From CAZFDT01 sp964518335 (GTDB lineage: Bacteria > Planctomycetota > Phycisphaerae > Phycisphaerales > Phycisphaeraceae): a stretch of 25,543 nucleotides of DNA. How positions within the stretch are numbered: position 1 is the first letter of the stretch; each line of letters opens with the position of its first letter. The position numbers were made by a program, and so were the translations under genes. The stretch covers positions 1-25,543 of the forward strand of contig CAZFDT010000071.1 of the NCBI GenBank assembly GCA_964518335.1, in the 5' to 3' direction. This document shows, piece by piece, positions 23,736-25,543 of this stretch. The notes below the pieces were generated by a model that was given only the letters and a program-made list of their open reading frames with translations, was not told where the DNA came from and searched no databases.

Positions 23736-25250
23736 ATGAGCCAGAATCAGGGCGAAGGCACTCTCAAGGTCGGCTGGGCGTCGGTGGACACCACGCCCCC
23801 GCATACCGTGCCCCTCTCTGGCCAGTTCCACATGCGTCTTTCCGAAGGCGTGCGCGATCCGCTGAGTGCGACCGTGATGGCCATGGCGTCGACATCACCC
23901 GATGGCAAGCCGGTCCGCGTGGTGATGGTGAGCTGCGACCTGGTTTCGGTCAGTCAGGAGTTGATCGAAGCCGTGCGTGAGCGCAGTTGTGCGCTGCGGC
24001 CTGAGCTTGAGCCGACAGACATCATCCTCAATGCCACACACACGCACACGGCTCCCGAGATACGCGTTTCGAAGGCCACGTGGAACGTCGGTATGCGGCC
24101 GGCCGACCTGGGCATCGAGACAGAGGTGATGTCACCCGCCGAGTACAACGCGTTCCTCGTCGAACGCATCGCCGGCGCCATCGTGCAAGCCTGCAACAAT
24201 TGCCAACCCGCCGGCATTGGTTTCGGATTGGGACACGCGACCATCGGCTACAACCGGCGCATCTGCTACACGACCGGCGAGACGAAAATGTACGGCGGGG
24301 TGAACAAAACCGAGTTCAGCCACATCGAAGCGGGCGTTGACCCTTCCATCAACGTGCTTTGCGTGTGGAACCAAGAGAAAAAACTCACCGGCATCGTCGT
24401 CAACCTCGCCTGCCCCTCGCAGGTCAGCGAGCTGGAGTTTCAGGTCAGCGCCGACTACTGGCACGAGACGCGCCTGGCCCTGCGGGAGAAGCTGGGGCAG
24501 GACGTTTTCATATTGCCCCAGTGCAGCGCCGCCGGCGACGTCGTGCCGGGCAAGAGTTGGCGGACCGTGCCGGAGTGGCGAGCGCAGGAGCGCATGTATC
24601 AACACCATGGCATCAGCCAGCGCGACGACATCGCGCGCCGCATCACTGAAGCGGTCGTGCCGATCATTGAAGGTATCGGCCGGGAGATCGACTGGAGCCC
24701 GACACTCGCTCACTGTGCCCAGACGCTGGCGCTGCCGTTGCGCAAGCTGACCGAGCAGGACGTGCGCGATGCCGAGGCTGAGGCCGACACGCATCGACTG
24801 AAGCTCGAATCGCTCAAAAGCGAACTGCAGGCGAATCCGAAGCTGCGCGAAAATCCGCGCTGGTACTGCCCGCTCACACACGCCTATCGCATCATCCTTC
24901 GCAACCAGGGCGTGTGCGACCGCTACGAGCGGCAGAAGCGCGATCCCCACCAACCCACCGAAGCTCATGCGATCCGCCTCGGTGAAGTCGCTTTCGCCAC
25001 CAATCCGTTCGAGTACTACGTGGACTACGGCTTGGGGATTAAAGCGCGCAGCCCGGCGATACAGACTTTCCTCATCCAACTCGCCGGGCCTGGTACGTAC
25101 CTACCCACTGCTCGCGCTGTGGCGGGCAAGAGCTACGGTGCTATGCCCGTGAGCACGCCGATCGGCCCGGAAGGAGGACAGCAACTCGCGGACTGGACCG
25201 TGCAGTCGCTTATCGACCTGTGGCCCGAGTTCTCGGGGGCCAAACCCTGA
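23736..25250 (+). CDS. neutral-ceramidase-fold protein, divergent, lacking the serine nucleophile
   Basis: This 504-residue protein resembles the N-terminal domain of neutral/alkaline non-lysosomal ceramidases: KVGWASVDTTPPHTVPLSGQ, EGVRDPLSATVMAM, VVMVSCDLVSVS, then LNATHTHTAPE (His102 and His104 as likely zinc ligands), GVDPSINVLCVWN, and CSAAGDVVPGK (263-273). In known ceramidases the last motif is GDVSPN with the nucleophilic serine; here that position is Val270. The family's second zinc histidine, normally in a C-H-P context, also appears replaced (NLACPSQVSE). It is therefore unlikely to be a true ceramidase; another amide- or ester-related reaction or a non-catalytic role is possible. 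There is no signal peptide. GGAGG lies 8 bases before the ATG. Two decayed relatives are at 13243-13719 and 19177-19680. Confidence 0.85.
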   Translation: MSQNQGEGTLKVGWASVDTTPPHTVPLSGQFHMRLSEGVRDPLSATVMAMASTSPDGKPVRVVMVSCDLVSVSQELIEAVRERSCALRPELEPTDIILNATHTHTAPEIRVSKATWNVGMRPADLGIETEVMSPAEYNAFLVERIAGAIVQACNNCQPAGIGFGLGHATIGYNRRICYTTGETKMYGGVNKTEFSHIEAGVDPSINVLCVWNQEKKLTGIVVNLACPSQVSELEFQVSADYWHETRLALREKLGQDVFILPQCSAAGDVVPGKSWRTVPEWRAQERMYQHHGISQRDDIARRITEAVVPIIEGIGREIDWSPTLAHCAQTLALPLRKLTEQDVRDAEAEADTHRLKLESLKSELQANPKLRENPRWYCPLTHAYRIILRNQGVCDRYERQKRDPHQPTEAHAIRLGEVAFATNPFEYYVDYGLGIKARSPAIQTFLIQLAGPGTYLPTARAVAGKSYGAMPVSTPIGPEGGQQLADWTVQSLIDLWPEFSGAKP

Positions 25251-25543
25251 AGCAGACATCGCTGAACCACACTTTGGTTGGAGTAATCGGCTAGTGTACC
25301 CCGCCACACAGTATGTAACTTATGCTGACGATCCTTGTCCTTGATTTCTGAGGGCATTCTTACGCAGCTAGCGATCTACGGGTGAGAACTCCGCTCCTGA
25401 TAAGTTGCACCATTTGCGGCGACCTACACTAGAAGCGGTTTCACAACTCTGCCTTTTGGAGAATTGCGCCACGGGTCGCCCTGTACTAAGAGCACCTAAA
25501 AGAACTTGCAGTTCGCGTTTGAGTCTTGCCGATGATCCCTACG
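25251..25543. other. non-coding tail of the window
   Basis: This final stretch looks lower in GC than the genes before it and holds no supported coding frame. The short inverted repeat AACCA-CACTT-TGGTT just after the stop of the ceramidase-fold gene is too weak to call a terminator. It may contain the promoter of a gene beyond the window. Confidence 0.5.

Noticed and set aside
25502..25514. Inverted repeat GAACT-TGC-AGTTC near the window end
   Set aside because: Five-base arms are common by chance, and no gene context is visible to support a regulatory site.
1..25543. CRISPR arrays, tRNA or rRNA genes, insertion sequences, phage genes
   Set aside because: No regularly spaced repeats, cloverleaf-like tRNA sequences, rRNA-like segments, transposase motifs or phage modules were seen on either strand by reading.

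Overview
This is a dense, high-GC (judged by eye) bacterial window. The gene types suggest a Planctomycetota-like or related PVC-group bacterium: a sulfatase beside a LamG-type protein, a DUF3604 protein, a DUF6785/DUF6784-type membrane protein, a GntR/LacI hybrid regulator and CBM9-like proteins. The lineage is inferred from family content only; no rRNA, tRNA or other phylogenetic marker was seen.

Layout. (1) 18-797 (-): a secreted DNRLRE-like protein. (2) 1070-4217 (+): LamG-like protein, sulfatase and an AAC(3)-like acetyltransferase whose N-terminus is cut by an in-frame TAG. (3) 4201-5376 (-): a GntR-type winged-helix regulator with a LacI-type sensor, divergent from (4) 5473-10850 (+): DUF3604 PHP-like hydrolase, an alpha/alpha-toroid-like protein and a CBM9-like plus transglutaminase-like protein. 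(5) 10860-11747 (-): an AraC regulator, divergent from (6) 11925-17320 (+): DegT-type aminotransferase, a decayed ceramidase-like gene, a large DUF6785-type membrane protein and a D-threonine-aldolase/D-serine-dehydratase-like enzyme. (7) 17321-19680 (-): a second CBM9-like plus transglutaminase-like paralogue, preceded by a second decayed ceramidase-like gene. (8) 19831-21894 (+): a secreted beta-helix protein. (9) 22462-25250 (+): an MFS transporter and an intact ceramidase-fold protein that lacks the family's serine nucleophile.

How the parts may fit together (inference). The locus looks like a carbohydrate or glycoconjugate catabolic island. The secreted beta-helix and DNRLRE proteins would act outside the cytoplasm. 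The sulfatase, DUF3604 protein and toroid protein would process the substrate, and the DUF6785-type and MFS proteins would move products. An unusual share of the enzymes point to amine or N-acyl chemistry: two PLP enzymes, an N-acetyltransferase-like protein, a divergent ceramidase-like amidase fold and two Cys-His-Asp transglutaminase-like proteins. Three promoter regions (near 950, 5436 and 19736) share an imperfect 16-bp dyad, AGnnTCn-GG-TGAnnCT, placed where a repressor would block RNA polymerase. The GntR/LacI protein, which is divergent from one of these sites, is the obvious candidate to bind it. Three broken or degenerate reading frames show that parts of the island are decaying.
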